This document shows, in pieces, positions 1-7,619 of a stretch of DNA of 42,591 nucleotides. The position numbers and the translations under genes were made by a program. This stretch comes from CAZQSL01 sp964595945. GTDB lineage: Bacteria > UBP15 > UBA6099 > JAJRTR01. Location of the stretch: assembly GCA_964595945.1 (NCBI GenBank), contig CAZQSL010000013.1, forward strand, positions 1 through 42,591, read 5' to 3'. How positions within the stretch are numbered: the stretch's first letter is position 1; each line of letters begins with the position of its first letter. Below the pieces are notes generated by a model. That model was given only the letters and a program-made list of their open reading frames with translations. It had not been told where the DNA came from and did no database searches.

Positions 1-1
1 A

Positions 2-1393
2 TTCGCGACGACAATACTATGTCTCATAACGGGAATTGCACAAAGTGTGACTGCGGCCGAGACAGTGACCTTGAAGTACAATCCCCCCGACTTGACGGTT
101 TTTGTCGAAACTATTGATTACAAGCAGACTCAGAGTGTTTTTCTCGATGAGATCGACAGTCCGCTCGAATCCGTGGAACAGCAGCAGATCACGAAGTACC
201 TGAACATATATAAAAAGACTCCAGATGGGTGGCTGCTCAGAAAGGTGCCGCTCGAAGTGCAGGCGTCCCTTGCCGGGAAGGACAGGTCTTCGGATCCGAT
301 AAATGATGTCACGCGGGCTTTCTCTCCGCTGCTCCGTATCGGCAACGATGGCAAGCTCATCAGGGTCGAAAACGCACAGGAAGCTCTGGCGCTCGGCAAA
401 CAGAAACTCACCGGGACTGATGAGCAGACAAAATTCGCGTTGCAGATGCTTGCTCCGGAAAATATCGAAAGCAGATATTTCAACGAATGGAACACGAATG
501 TCGCCACACTTGCCGGCACGACAGGCGAAATCGGAAAGTACAATTTCAGACAGGAAAAACTCCAGGCGCCGGGCGGGGGATCGATCCCGCACTATGTTGC
601 CACCGCCTTCACCGGAGCAGCCGCAGAGGATGGCAAAAAGATAGTAACGATCGAAGAGCGCCGAAACAGCAAGCCCCATATACTTGCACTGCTCGTAAAG
701 GCAAAAACCGAAGACCTCGTTTCGGCAGCTGGCGAACTTGACACCAGCGATCCTTCGGTGGTCAGTGGCGCGGCCATGCTCAAAAAGGCCAAAAAAACCG
801 TTGATGCCGATACTATGCTTTGCCACTCGGACGAAGTGCTGACTTCGATCACCGTGGATGCTTACCGCAATGACATGCTTATGCACATCATGGCAATCGA
901 AGAGTCAGCCGTCACTTGTGAATATGACCAGGCGAAAAGCGCTTTTCTCGATTATCTGGTTTTCAGGGCTCCGACGATCAGCACCAATTTGCTGACTGGT
1001 GAAAATGACAGGCTCAGTCAGGCGGAACGTACGCTGAAAATTGTGTGGGGCACGGCCAAACGGGGCGGCTCCGATGGTTTTCTCTTTCTGTTTAGAAACG
1101 ACTTCAGGGGCGAACTGAAAAACGCTCCCGGATATTTTGAGGAAGCCGGACTCAAAGATGTCGCGGCCATTGTCCGGGAGGCAGTCGCTATGGAGCCACC
1201 CGAAGTCGTAGGTGCCGGATATGGTAATGCCGATGCAATCATTGCCGCGAAAATCACGGGTGATTTCAAGAAAAAGCTTGAGATGCTGGGCGAGAGACTC
1301 AGAAACTCGGAAAGAGAAATTGCCGAAGCGCTGTATGCTTATGTCGTTATCCATAACGGCGAGATTACAGATTTGGCGCAGGCTTTGAGATAA
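2..1393 (+). CDS. Secreted protein of unknown function, 5'-partial, DMP19/DUF4375-like C-terminus
   Basis: The reading frame is open from the first bases of the window, so the true start lies upstream. The visible N-terminus (FATTILCLITGIAQSVTAAE) is the hydrophobic core and cleavage region of a signal peptide, ending near codon 20. The GTG at 47 falls inside that region and is therefore not the start. The mature part, about 440 residues, is soluble and has no motif I recognise in its first 300 residues. The C-terminal ~120 residues carry a pattern like the DMP19/DUF4375 family: an ERTLKIVWGTAKRGGSDGF stretch, then FLFRND, then a helix with EEAGLKDVAAIVREAV. That assignment is by eye and tentative. 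It ends at TAA and is convergent with the minus-strand gene at 1680. The 286 bases between them hold no recognisable gene, only a weak GCCACA/TGTGGC inverted repeat at 1483-1511. Confidence 0.8.
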   Translation, partial: FATTILCLITGIAQSVTAAETVTLKYNPPDLTVFVETIDYKQTQSVFLDEIDSPLESVEQQQITKYLNIYKKTPDGWLLRKVPLEVQASLAGKDRSSDPINDVTRAFSPLLRIGNDGKLIRVENAQEALALGKQKLTGTDEQTKFALQMLAPENIESRYFNEWNTNVATLAGTTGEIGKYNFRQEKLQAPGGGSIPHYVATAFTGAAAEDGKKIVTIEERRNSKPHILALLVKAKTEDLVSAAGELDTSDPSVVSGAAMLKKAKKTVDADTMLCHSDEVLTSITVDAYRNDMLMHIMAIEESAVTCEYDQAKSAFLDYLVFRAPTISTNLLTGENDRLSQAERTLKIVWGTAKRGGSDGFLFLFRNDFRGELKNAPGYFEEAGLKDVAAIVREAVAMEPPEVVGAGYGNADAIIAAKITGDFKKKLEMLGERLRNSEREIAEALYAYVVIHNGEITDLAQALR

Positions 1394-1679
1394 AATGTAT
1401 AAACGGCTGAGATATCTGGTTACTATATGTATCGGGGAAATATGATTCCTGCATGTGCGGCTTTGCCCTCAAACATTATCACGCCACAGGTGCAACCCAT
1501 TGTCTTGTGGCATGGCTTTCAACATGACCGCATGGTCTCACAGTGATGGACAAGACCGCAGCCTCTGCACGGTTTTGAAAAGGGGAAAGCTCTGCCGGAG
1601 CGTACGGAAAATCAGATGATTCTCAAGTTCTGTTTGCGAATCCGGGTCTGCGCCATCTGATATAGTAAACGAAATTCTG

Positions 1680-2705
1680 TCAGACAGCCCGGCGCCCGGA
1701 GCCGTGAGAGGCGAATGCCGCTGTAGCCGTGGTGGCGACGGAGGCGGAGAAAGAGGCAGGGTAAAGAGGGGCGGCGCCTTTGGTGGCGCAGTCGGCGAAA
1801 TTGCGCAGGAAGTCTCGTTTGCCAGAGAGCCAGTCATCGTCGAGGTGGCCGTAGGAGAACAGGTTTTCGCCGCGATAGACCTTGAGGGTGGATTCGAGGC
1901 GGATTTGCGACATATTGCGCGTGAGCCAGATGATGCCAGCGGAACCGGAAAATTCCATGTTGTCATCGCGTGGGTCATAGGCGGAGCGGATGGCCATGTC
2001 GGGTGCGATCGTGATGTCGACGACGCCATAGGTGATATGGGCCTGGTGTTTCCATGAGAGCATGCCGACGGCAGGCGCGGGACCATCTGCGGCGCCGTTG
2101 TAATAGATTTCTCTGACAGGACCGAGGACGGCGATGGCGGCGGCGAGTTTTTCGTATGCTTCGCGGCGGAATGTGGCTGCGATGTCGATGGGGACTTCGT
2201 CTTCGAGGGCGGTGAAGTCTGGGGTGAGATATGTGTCCCATCCGCCGTGGCCGGCGATGAGTGATCGCATGCGGATGAAATTGACGCGGCCGATGATTTT
2301 CTTTTTAACAATGGATGCAGCCTTGATGAATGGCGGATAAAACAAGCGGTCTTCGCAGCAGAGGAGCAGCGCGCGTGATGATGAAAGAGCGGCGAGGCGT
2401 GCCGCTGAGTCGGCGGTGGTGGCGAAGGGCGGGTTGACGATGACGTGTTTGCCAGCGGAGAGAGCGGACTGGATGAGAGATTCGCGGGTGTCGGGCGGGT
2501 CGAGGATGACGACGGCATTGGTGGCCGGGTCGGCGATGGCTTCGGCTGGTGATGCGAAGGCACGGCCGCCCCAGCGGCCGGCGCGGAGTGACGCGGCAGG
2601 GCCGGCGAAGCCGCCAATGCCGAGCCCGTTGCCCGCGAGCGTGATGGCTTTCACGTATTGCCATGATTCTTTTTCGTTGCCGCCGATTATGGTGATGTTT
2701 GTCAT
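1680..2705 (-). CDS. Degenerate Gfo/Idh/MocA-family oxidoreductase (probable pseudoenzyme)
   Basis: A protein of 341 residues, clearly related to the intact oxidoreductase encoded upstream in the same operon (3107-4180). Both share AGKHV followed six to eight residues later by the active-site loop, then an FYPP(Y/F)(V/I)KA motif and a GGW motif. In this copy the Rossmann glycine motif reads GGNEKE instead of GGGRIS. The catalytic lysine of the E/Q-K-P motif (residue 92) is proline, in the sequence NPPFA, and the active-site histidine of the DxGxH motif aligns with glutamate (185). All three changes would remove NAD(P)-dependent dehydrogenase activity, yet the frame is intact. It may bind a sugar or cofactor without catalysis, or partner the intact paralogue. 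I chose ATG 2705; the frame stays open upstream to a TTG at 2762, but that stretch is an intergenic hairpin repeat. Confidence 0.85.
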   Translation of the reverse strand: MTNITIIGGNEKESWQYVKAITLAGNGLGIGGFAGPAASLRAGRWGGRAFASPAEAIADPATNAVVILDPPDTRESLIQSALSAGKHVIVNPPFATTADSAARLAALSSSRALLLCCEDRLFYPPFIKAASIVKKKIIGRVNFIRMRSLIAGHGGWDTYLTPDFTALEDEVPIDIAATFRREAYEKLAAAIAVLGPVREIYYNGAADGPAPAVGMLSWKHQAHITYGVVDITIAPDMAIRSAYDPRDDNMEFSGSAGIIWLTRNMSQIRLESTLKVYRGENLFSYGHLDDDWLSGKRDFLRNFADCATKGAAPLYPASFSASVATTATAAFASHGSGRRAV

Positions 2706-2714
2706 TTCGATTTT

Positions 2715-2779
2715 TGCGGATGAACTTTTTATCGAAAAAAGGTTCACCCGCGCCTCCTCCAAATGCTTTGTATGATTGG
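2715..2779. repeat. Dispersed intergenic hairpin repeat, copy A
   Basis: An imperfect inverted repeat (left arm from TGCGGATGAACTTTTT, right arm AAAAAAGGTTCACCCGC) is followed by CGCCTCCTCCAAATGCTTT. The layout and flanking words match copy B at 11625, namely a hairpin with T-rich and A-rich inner arms, then a C(A/G)CCTC(T/C)TCCAAA(A)xGCTTT tail. It sits inside the minus-strand operon, between the 103-residue gene and the degenerate oxidoreductase, and could attenuate transcription there. Terminator-like elements of this layout occur in intergenic regions of many bacteria. Confidence 0.7.
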
Positions 2780-2781
2780 CC

Positions 2782-3093
2782 TTACAGTTCTTCGATGTCG
2801 ATTTCTTTAAAGAAAAAAGTGTTCATCATTAGGTCGTGGATTTCGACATATTTCGAGTCAGAGATGAGCTTGCGGATGAGGGTGGTGTTGGGGGGGCCCA
2901 TGCGGATGGCGTCGACGATCTGGTCGAGCGCGTCGCGTGTGCCGGGGTCCTTGACGGTGGAGCGGATGGCCGAAACGAGGCGCAGGAGGCCATCGTCACT
3001 GAGTTTGCCGATGATTTTGCCGACAGAGAAGAACATTGTTGTGAGGGCGGCGGCTTTTGACTCTTCGGATGTGCCGGGGACGATTTTTGACAT
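2782..3093 (-). CDS. Small conserved-looking protein of unknown function (103 aa)
   Basis: Starts at ATG 3093 with a good ribosome binding site (CTGGAG, spacing about 6), 13 bases after the stop of the intact oxidoreductase, so it is translated as the second gene of that operon. The protein is mostly alpha-helical by composition, has no signal peptide or membrane segment, no cysteine motif, and an acidic C-terminus (IDIEEL). Its middle part (LLRLVSAIRSTVKDPGT, then ALDQIVDAI) suggests a short helical-repeat or adaptor fold. I do not recognise a family. Its place between an active and an apparently inactive oxidoreductase hints at a role in holding the two together, but that is only context. 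Confidence 0.72.
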   Translation of the reverse strand: MSKIVPGTSEESKAAALTTMFFSVGKIIGKLSDDGLLRLVSAIRSTVKDPGTRDALDQIVDAIRMGPPNTTLIRKLISDSKYVEIHDLMMNTFFFKEIDIEEL

Positions 3094-3106
3094 TTTGGGA
3101 CTCCAG

Positions 3107-4180
3107 TTATTCGGTGATGTCGTCCGGGCGGACGGTGTGGCCGGATTCGGCGCTTCGGAGTGCGGCGAGTGCGAATTGAAGGACTTCGCGGCCGCGTTCG
3201 CCTGTGAGCATGGGGTCTGTGTCGTCGCGAAGGGCGGCTATGAAGTGGTGCGTAGAGTCGATGAAGGAGTCGAGCCAGTCGCTGCGGACGTCTTCGAAAT
3301 ATTCGGTGCGGCCGTTGCGATAGAGGAACAGGGGAGCTTCGTCAAGGAGAGTGGACGTGCAGCGCGCGACATGTATGACGCCCTCGGTGCCGATGATTTC
3401 GACGCGTTCGTCGACGGAATAATATTTTGATTTGCAGGTCATGAATGGAGAGGCTGTCGAGTCGATGTAGCCGATGCGGCGGCGATCCTTGTAGTCCCAC
3501 GACACCATGGCGGGTGCGTCGATGATGCCGAAGCTGCGGTCGATCCAGGCATTGACACGCTCAATGGCGCCGAGGAGGTAGATGGCGATGGAAAATTTGT
3601 GATAGCCGTCGTCGAAGATGTTGGGGCCGCCGCCGCAGGTTTCCTCGTTGAGACGCCAGAGCCACGCGCTGAAGGGGACTTTCCAGCCGCCTTTGCCTGC
3701 GCCGCCGAGCTTGATGCGGATGCTGAGGGGTTCGCCGATGGCGCCGTCGTCGATGAGCTGTTTTGCCTTGACGTAGGGGGGGTAGAAAACGAAATTTTCG
3801 AAGACCTTGAGTTTGACGCCAGCTTCGCGCGCCGCGCTGATCATGTCATTGCATTCGGAGACAGAGAGAGCCATGGGTTTCTGTACCGAGACATGCTTGC
3901 CGGCGCGGCATGCGTCGACGCAAATATTGCGGTGGAGGTGGTGTGGCACGATGATCTCGACGGCGTGGATGTCGGGGTCTGCGAGGAGTTCGTGGTAATC
4001 GGAGTAGGCGCGTTCGGCGCCCCATTCGGCGGCGCGGCGTTCGGCTGTTTCGCGGCGCACGTCGCAGACGGCGAATATGCGGGCGTCGCTGCTGCGGGCG
4101 TACCCCGGGGCGTGCATGTCGCTGATGCGGCCGCCACCTATGATGCCGATGTTGAGTTTTTCCATGGTTTGCACTCTCAT
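3107..4180 (-). CDS. Gfo/Idh/MocA-family NAD(P)-dependent oxidoreductase
   Basis: 357 residues, the usual length for the family. The N-terminal Rossmann domain begins NIGIIGGGRIS (GxGxxx motif) and runs to about residue 120, with the catalytic Lys in VQKPMAL; Gln replaces the usual Glu of EKP, which is tolerated. The C-terminal domain has the FYPPYVKA motif, then GGGPNIFDDGYHKFSIAIYL, holding the active-site Asp and His. Enzymes of this family oxidise or reduce sugars and cyclitols; the substrate cannot be read from sequence. It is the first gene of a three-gene minus-strand operon. ATG 4180 has GGAG 14 bases upstream. An internal ATG at 4165 (MEKLN) matches the family's typical N-terminus but lacks a ribosome binding site, so the start is uncertain by five codons. 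Confidence 0.93.
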   Translation of the reverse strand: MRVQTMEKLNIGIIGGGRISDMHAPGYARSSDARIFAVCDVRRETAERRAAEWGAERAYSDYHELLADPDIHAVEIIVPHHLHRNICVDACRAGKHVSVQKPMALSVSECNDMISAAREAGVKLKVFENFVFYPPYVKAKQLIDDGAIGEPLSIRIKLGGAGKGGWKVPFSAWLWRLNEETCGGGPNIFDDGYHKFSIAIYLLGAIERVNAWIDRSFGIIDAPAMVSWDYKDRRRIGYIDSTASPFMTCKSKYYSVDERVEIIGTEGVIHVARCTSTLLDEAPLFLYRNGRTEYFEDVRSDWLDSFIDSTHHFIAALRDDTDPMLTGERGREVLQFALAALRSAESGHTVRPDDITE

Positions 4181-4456
4181 ATGAAAAGTCTTTTGCGCTC
4201 CGGCAGTTTTTTTGGCGCGATAAAACTATGGTATCACCAGTGTGGGCAGTGGCGCAAGATCAAATATAAAAAATTCTGTATTGTACAACCAAAAAGTACG
4301 ATGTTCGATATTTAGAAGACTGACGCGCGATATAGTTGGACTATAGCAAACATTTTCAAAATGTGTCTTCGGGGCTTTGCCAGAAAAGGATTGTCAGGAG
4401 TAATGAGCGGTACAAGGACCTTTTTCTGCGGCAGGCCATATATATAAAAGGTAAGA
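4181..4456. other. Divergent intergenic region, no gene seen
   Basis: AT-rich spacer between the minus-strand oxidoreductase operon and the plus-strand zinc-ribbon gene. It must contain the promoter of the minus-strand operon; the best candidate, a TACCAT -10 box preceded by TTGCGC at 18 bases, is weak. A 14-codon frame starting at ATG 4403 follows CAGGAG too closely (2 bases) to be convincing. No tRNA cloverleaf or riboswitch core was recognised. Confidence 0.5.
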
Positions 4457-4464
4457 TTGACATG

Positions 4465-4493
4465 TTGAAATATAAAACCGGAAACACTATACT
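4465..4493 (+). promoter_or_regulatory. Sigma-70-type promoter for the zinc-ribbon gene
   Basis: TTGAAA (4465-4470), a spacer of exactly 17 bases, then TATACT (4488-4493). Transcription would start near 4500 and give a 5' leader of about 57 bases before ATG 4557. A TTGACA at 4457 is too far (25 bases) from the same -10 box. Confidence 0.7.
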
Positions 4494-4556
4494 ATATCTC
4501 ATTGTCATGGATCGGATGCTTGATGGTGTCCGTCCGACGGAGGGAGAGAAACACCT

Positions 4557-5303
4557 ATGCCCGGTATTCAGGAGAAACTCGCAGTTCTATTTGAGTTGCA
4601 GATGATCGACAGTGAAATCATTGAACATATGCGCGAAGCCAAGCGTCTCGACACTGTCCAGGCGCCTGTCCAGAAAGAGTATGTAAGGCTCAAGGCGAAA
4701 TGTGATGAGATAGAAAATCTTCAGACACCCATCAAGCAGGATATCGCCAGGATGAAAGATGGCGCTGCTCTGCTTTCGGAAAAACGCAAGGACATAGAGG
4801 ATAAACTCTTCAGTGCTACTACCAATCCAAAGGAACTTATGGATTTCCAGAAAAAGCGCGAGGAAATCATCCGTCAGATAAAATCTGCCGACGACGAAGT
4901 CATCAAGAAAATGATCGAGATCGACAGAATCGAAATCACTCGCAAGGAAATTGTCGACAGACTTGCCCAGATCGAGCCCGAATACAACAAGATCAACGCA
5001 GAGCGTGGTGTCCGCAAAGAAGAGCTCAAGTCCAAAATCGAAGTCCTAAAAAAGGAAAGAATGCGCTTCAAATCATTTGAAGATAAAAAACTGCTTACGA
5101 AGTACCAGCAGCTCCAGCGTGAAAATAACGGCGTGGCCATCGCCACTGTGGCTGACAATGTATGCGAGGGTTGTTTTGTCGAGATCAGTACCGCGACCGA
5201 GCAACGCCTCAACTACGCCACCGAGATCGTCTATTGCCAGCAGTGCGGCAGAATCCTATACATACCTCCGGCCAAAGCGGCTACCGCATCAGGCAAGGCG
5301 TGA
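4557..5303 (+). CDS. C4-type zinc-ribbon coiled-coil protein (COG1579/CT398 family)
   Basis: 248 residues. Residues 1 to about 185 form a long antiparallel coiled coil rich in Lys, Glu and Ile with the conserved turn motif NPKEL near residue 90 (TTNPKELMDFQKKREEI). The C-terminus is a zinc ribbon with CEGC near 203 and CQQC near 225, followed by an Ala-rich tail. This is the typical length and order for the COG1579/CT398 family, which is widespread and thought to act as a nucleic-acid- or protein-binding hairpin; its exact role is unsettled. ATG 4557 is preceded by GGAGGGAGA at a spacing of about 11 and by a good promoter. The next gene starts 262 bases downstream, so this is probably a single-gene unit. 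Confidence 0.9.
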   Translation: MPGIQEKLAVLFELQMIDSEIIEHMREAKRLDTVQAPVQKEYVRLKAKCDEIENLQTPIKQDIARMKDGAALLSEKRKDIEDKLFSATTNPKELMDFQKKREEIIRQIKSADDEVIKKMIEIDRIEITRKEIVDRLAQIEPEYNKINAERGVRKEELKSKIEVLKKERMRFKSFEDKKLLTKYQQLQRENNGVAIATVADNVCEGCFVEISTATEQRLNYATEIVYCQQCGRILYIPPAKAATASGKA

Positions 5304-5361
5304 TCAGCCTGACTCGGCGGGGTATTCTTTCCACTTAATCGATCTTTCTCTCAACATAATG

Positions 5362-5381
5362 CCCCGCCCGAACAGGCGGGG
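5362..5381 (+). other. GC-rich hairpin, possible terminator or attenuator
   Basis: CCCCGCC (5362-5368), loop CGAACA, GGCGGGG (5375-5381): a perfect 7-bp stem 59 bases after the stop of the zinc-ribbon gene. There is no T-run after it, so it is not a standard intrinsic terminator. A second GGCGGGG at 5316-5322 could pair with the same CCCCGCC, giving two mutually exclusive stems. Confidence 0.45.
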
Positions 5382-5565
5382 TTCGCCTTGCCTTCTCCGA
5401 CCTCCTTCCCTTTTCCGGGATACTATTATTCAATTTGTCAGTTTTTCGGGAATGAATTTTCAGTTATTTTCAAGTATGGTTTTGACACCGCGCACGACCG
5501 GATGTCATTTGTAAAAGCGCTGCCAGGCAGCGGCTCGAATTTGCGGTAACACATCGCAGTATGCA

Positions 5566-7002
5566 ATGGGAATACCTTCGGAAATGACTTACAACAGGCC
5601 TGATGCGCAGGACATAGAATACTTTTCGCAGATCACGGATGGAGCGGTCATCACTCCCGGTGGTGATATCGAGCCATACACGCATGACGAAACCGAAGAC
5701 CTGCGGTTTTCGCCGGATGTGGTGGTGAGGCCATTGACCGAAGATCAGGTTAGTCTTATCTTGAAACGATGCTACGAACGTACCATACCGGTCACCCCCC
5801 GAGGCGGTGGCACGGGGCTCAGCGGCGGTGCGCTTTGTGTGCATGGCGGTGTCTGTCTTTCGCTTGACCGTATGAATCGTATCATCGATATCGACACTGC
5901 CAATCTTGTCGCTGTCGTGCAGCCGGGAGTTGTCACTGAAGAACTCCACAAGGCCGCCGAGGCTCTCGATCTCATGTATCCGCCCGATCCCGCGAGTAAG
6001 GGTTCGTGCACTATAGGCGGCAACATCGCGGAATGCGCAGGCGGTATCAGAGCCGTCAAGTATGGCGTCACGCGTGACTATGTGATTGGCATGCGCGCCG
6101 TGCTGGCGGACGGTACGCCAATTTCTCACGGCGGCAGACTCTATAAAAATTCCACAGGCTATAACCTTGCGCAGCTTGTCACCGGCTCGGAAGGCACGCT
6201 TGCGGTTGTTACCGAAGTCACGCTGAAACTTATTCCGCGTCCGCTTTTTCATCGCACGTTGCTTGCCCCGTTCGATTCGCATGATGCTGCTGTGCGTGCG
6301 CTCAATGCGATTTTTTTGAATCGTATCATTCCCAGCGGCGCGGAATTTATGGAGCGCGAGGCTGTCCGCCGCGCGGAGGTCATGCTTGAAAAATCGTTCC
6401 CGACACCACCCGCCGAAGCGTTGCTGCTGATCGAACTCGACGGCAACGATCCCGCGATCATTGATCGCGAAGTCGAAAAGGCAGGCGAGATACTCCTCGA
6501 CGGCGGAGCGCTCGATGTGCTTGTCGCGGCGGCGGGCGCGAAGCAAACGGAGCTTTGGGATATCCGGCGCTCGATCGGCGAGGCGGTCAAAAAATTCTCT
6601 GTCTACAAGGAGCAGGATACAGTCGCTCCGCGCTCCGCGCTGCCTGATCTCATCAGGATGCTCAAGGAGATTTCGCGTGAACACAATTTCACGACTATCT
6701 GCTATGGTCATGCGGGCGATGGTAATATCCACGCCAATGTCGTCAAGGGGGATATGACTGACGAGGCATGGCGCGATGAGCTTCCGGATGCGCTCATGCA
6801 GATGCACCGCGCAGTCGCGGAACTTGGCGGCATGGTTTCGGGCGAACATGGCATCGGCTATACTCAACGTAAATATCTGACGGCAGCCATCGGGCCGGCG
6901 GAGATCGCGCTGATGCGAGCGATAAAATATGCGTTCGACCCTAAAGGTATTCTCAATCCCGGGAAGATTTTCCCGGACGACAGCGTTGGCTGTCCCAACT
7001 AA
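5566..7002 (+). CDS. glcD: FAD-linked oxidase, GlcD/D-lactate dehydrogenase type
   Basis: 478 residues, normal for the GlcD/D-2-hydroxyacid dehydrogenase family that oxidises glycolate or D-lactate with FAD. The FAD-binding PCMH domain covers residues 40-220: VTPRGGGTGLSGGAL (pyrophosphate loop), PPDPAS, then IGGNIAECAGGIRAVKYG and GSEGTLAVVTEVTL. The C-terminal FAD-oxidase domain carries the signature YGHAGDGNIHANV near 390 and SGEHGIGYTQ near 427, holding the active-site histidines. No GlcE or iron-sulfur GlcF subunit is encoded next to it, so either the partner lies elsewhere or the enzyme works alone. The start is uncertain: ATG 5566 has no ribosome binding site and ATG 5584 follows CGGAA directly. 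A GCTGCC-A-GGCAGC inverted repeat at 5519-5531 could be an operator. Confidence 0.92.
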   Translation: MGIPSEMTYNRPDAQDIEYFSQITDGAVITPGGDIEPYTHDETEDLRFSPDVVVRPLTEDQVSLILKRCYERTIPVTPRGGGTGLSGGALCVHGGVCLSLDRMNRIIDIDTANLVAVVQPGVVTEELHKAAEALDLMYPPDPASKGSCTIGGNIAECAGGIRAVKYGVTRDYVIGMRAVLADGTPISHGGRLYKNSTGYNLAQLVTGSEGTLAVVTEVTLKLIPRPLFHRTLLAPFDSHDAAVRALNAIFLNRIIPSGAEFMEREAVRRAEVMLEKSFPTPPAEALLLIELDGNDPAIIDREVEKAGEILLDGGALDVLVAAAGAKQTELWDIRRSIGEAVKKFSVYKEQDTVAPRSALPDLIRMLKEISREHNFTTICYGHAGDGNIHANVVKGDMTDEAWRDELPDALMQMHRAVAELGGMVSGEHGIGYTQRKYLTAAIGPAEIALMRAIKYAFDPKGILNPGKIFPDDSVGCPN

Positions 7003-7020
7003 ATATTTAGGGATAAGGTG

Positions 7021-7530
7021 ATGACTGAAAAAATTTGGGCGCCCTGGCGCATACAGTATATACTTGGCAATGGCCCGGAAATAGACCTCCGCGAACACAA
7101 CGGCTGCGTGCTGTGCCATCATGCGGCATCGGATCTCGATGACGACAATCTTGTCGTATACAGGGGCGGAGAGTGTTATGTCATGATGAATCTCTACCCC
7201 TACAACGGCGGTCATGTCATGGTCGTGCCCAACCGTCATGTGGGCATTTTCGAGGAGCTCACCGAGAGCGAAAGCGGCGAAATGATGTCGCTTGCCAAAA
7301 GGATGATGCCGGTATTCAAGAGGACGATGCGGCCTGACGGATTCAATCTCGGCATCAATCTTGGCAAAACTGCTGGGGCGGGTATAGCTGAGCACATTCA
7401 CTTGCACATAGTGCCGCGATGGGATGGCGACTGCAATTTTATGCCGGTGCTCGCCGACACGAAAGTCATCAACGAACACATCGAGGAGACATTTGTGCGG
7501 CTGCGCGACGCCGCGCGTGAAATGCTGTAA
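7021..7530 (+). CDS. HIT-family nucleotide hydrolase/transferase (Ap4A phosphorylase-like)
   Basis: 169 residues. The family signature HIHLHIVPRW (HxHxHxx, catalytic middle His) lies near residue 125. The N-terminus IWAPWRIQYI and the CVLC pair near residue 30 are typical of the bacterial HIT branch related to diadenosine-tetraphosphate phosphorylases and FHIT-like hydrolases. These act on the phosphate bridge of dinucleoside polyphosphates or aminoacyl-adenylates. GTG 7018 directly precedes ATG 7021; ATG is preferred because AGGGATAAGG lies at a good distance. It follows the FAD oxidase by 18 bases and is probably cotranscribed with it. The 89-base gap downstream holds a GCGGTA-TG-TACCGC hairpin (7582-7595) without a T-tract. 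Confidence 0.9.
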   Translation: MTEKIWAPWRIQYILGNGPEIDLREHNGCVLCHHAASDLDDDNLVVYRGGECYVMMNLYPYNGGHVMVVPNRHVGIFEELTESESGEMMSLAKRMMPVFKRTMRPDGFNLGINLGKTAGAGIAEHIHLHIVPRWDGDCNFMPVLADTKVINEHIEETFVRLRDAAREML

Positions 7531-7619
7531 AATCGGGGGGTGAAAACCGCGGTCCCCAGATACATTGAAAATCATTCGGCAGCGGTATGTACCGCGCCGT
7601 CAATCAACAGGAGTAATGA

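Noticed and set aside
4457..4462. Consensus TTGACA as -35 box
   Set aside because: It is 25 bases from TATACT; the TTGAAA at 4465 with a 17-base spacer fits better.
4336..4605. 89-codon frame before the zinc-ribbon gene
   Set aside because: It overlaps that gene in a different frame, contains the promoter, and has no coding character.
5304..5565. RNase P RNA after the zinc-ribbon gene
   Set aside because: In some phyla rnpB lies next to this family, but the spacer is too short (262 bases) and none of the conserved RNase P core motifs is present.
5470..7575. A 701-codon open frame on the minus strand
   Set aside because: It lies antisense to the FAD oxidase and HIT genes, both of which have clear catalytic motifs. 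Its protein has no family character and is rich in Arg, His and Asp, as expected for a shadow frame in this GC range.
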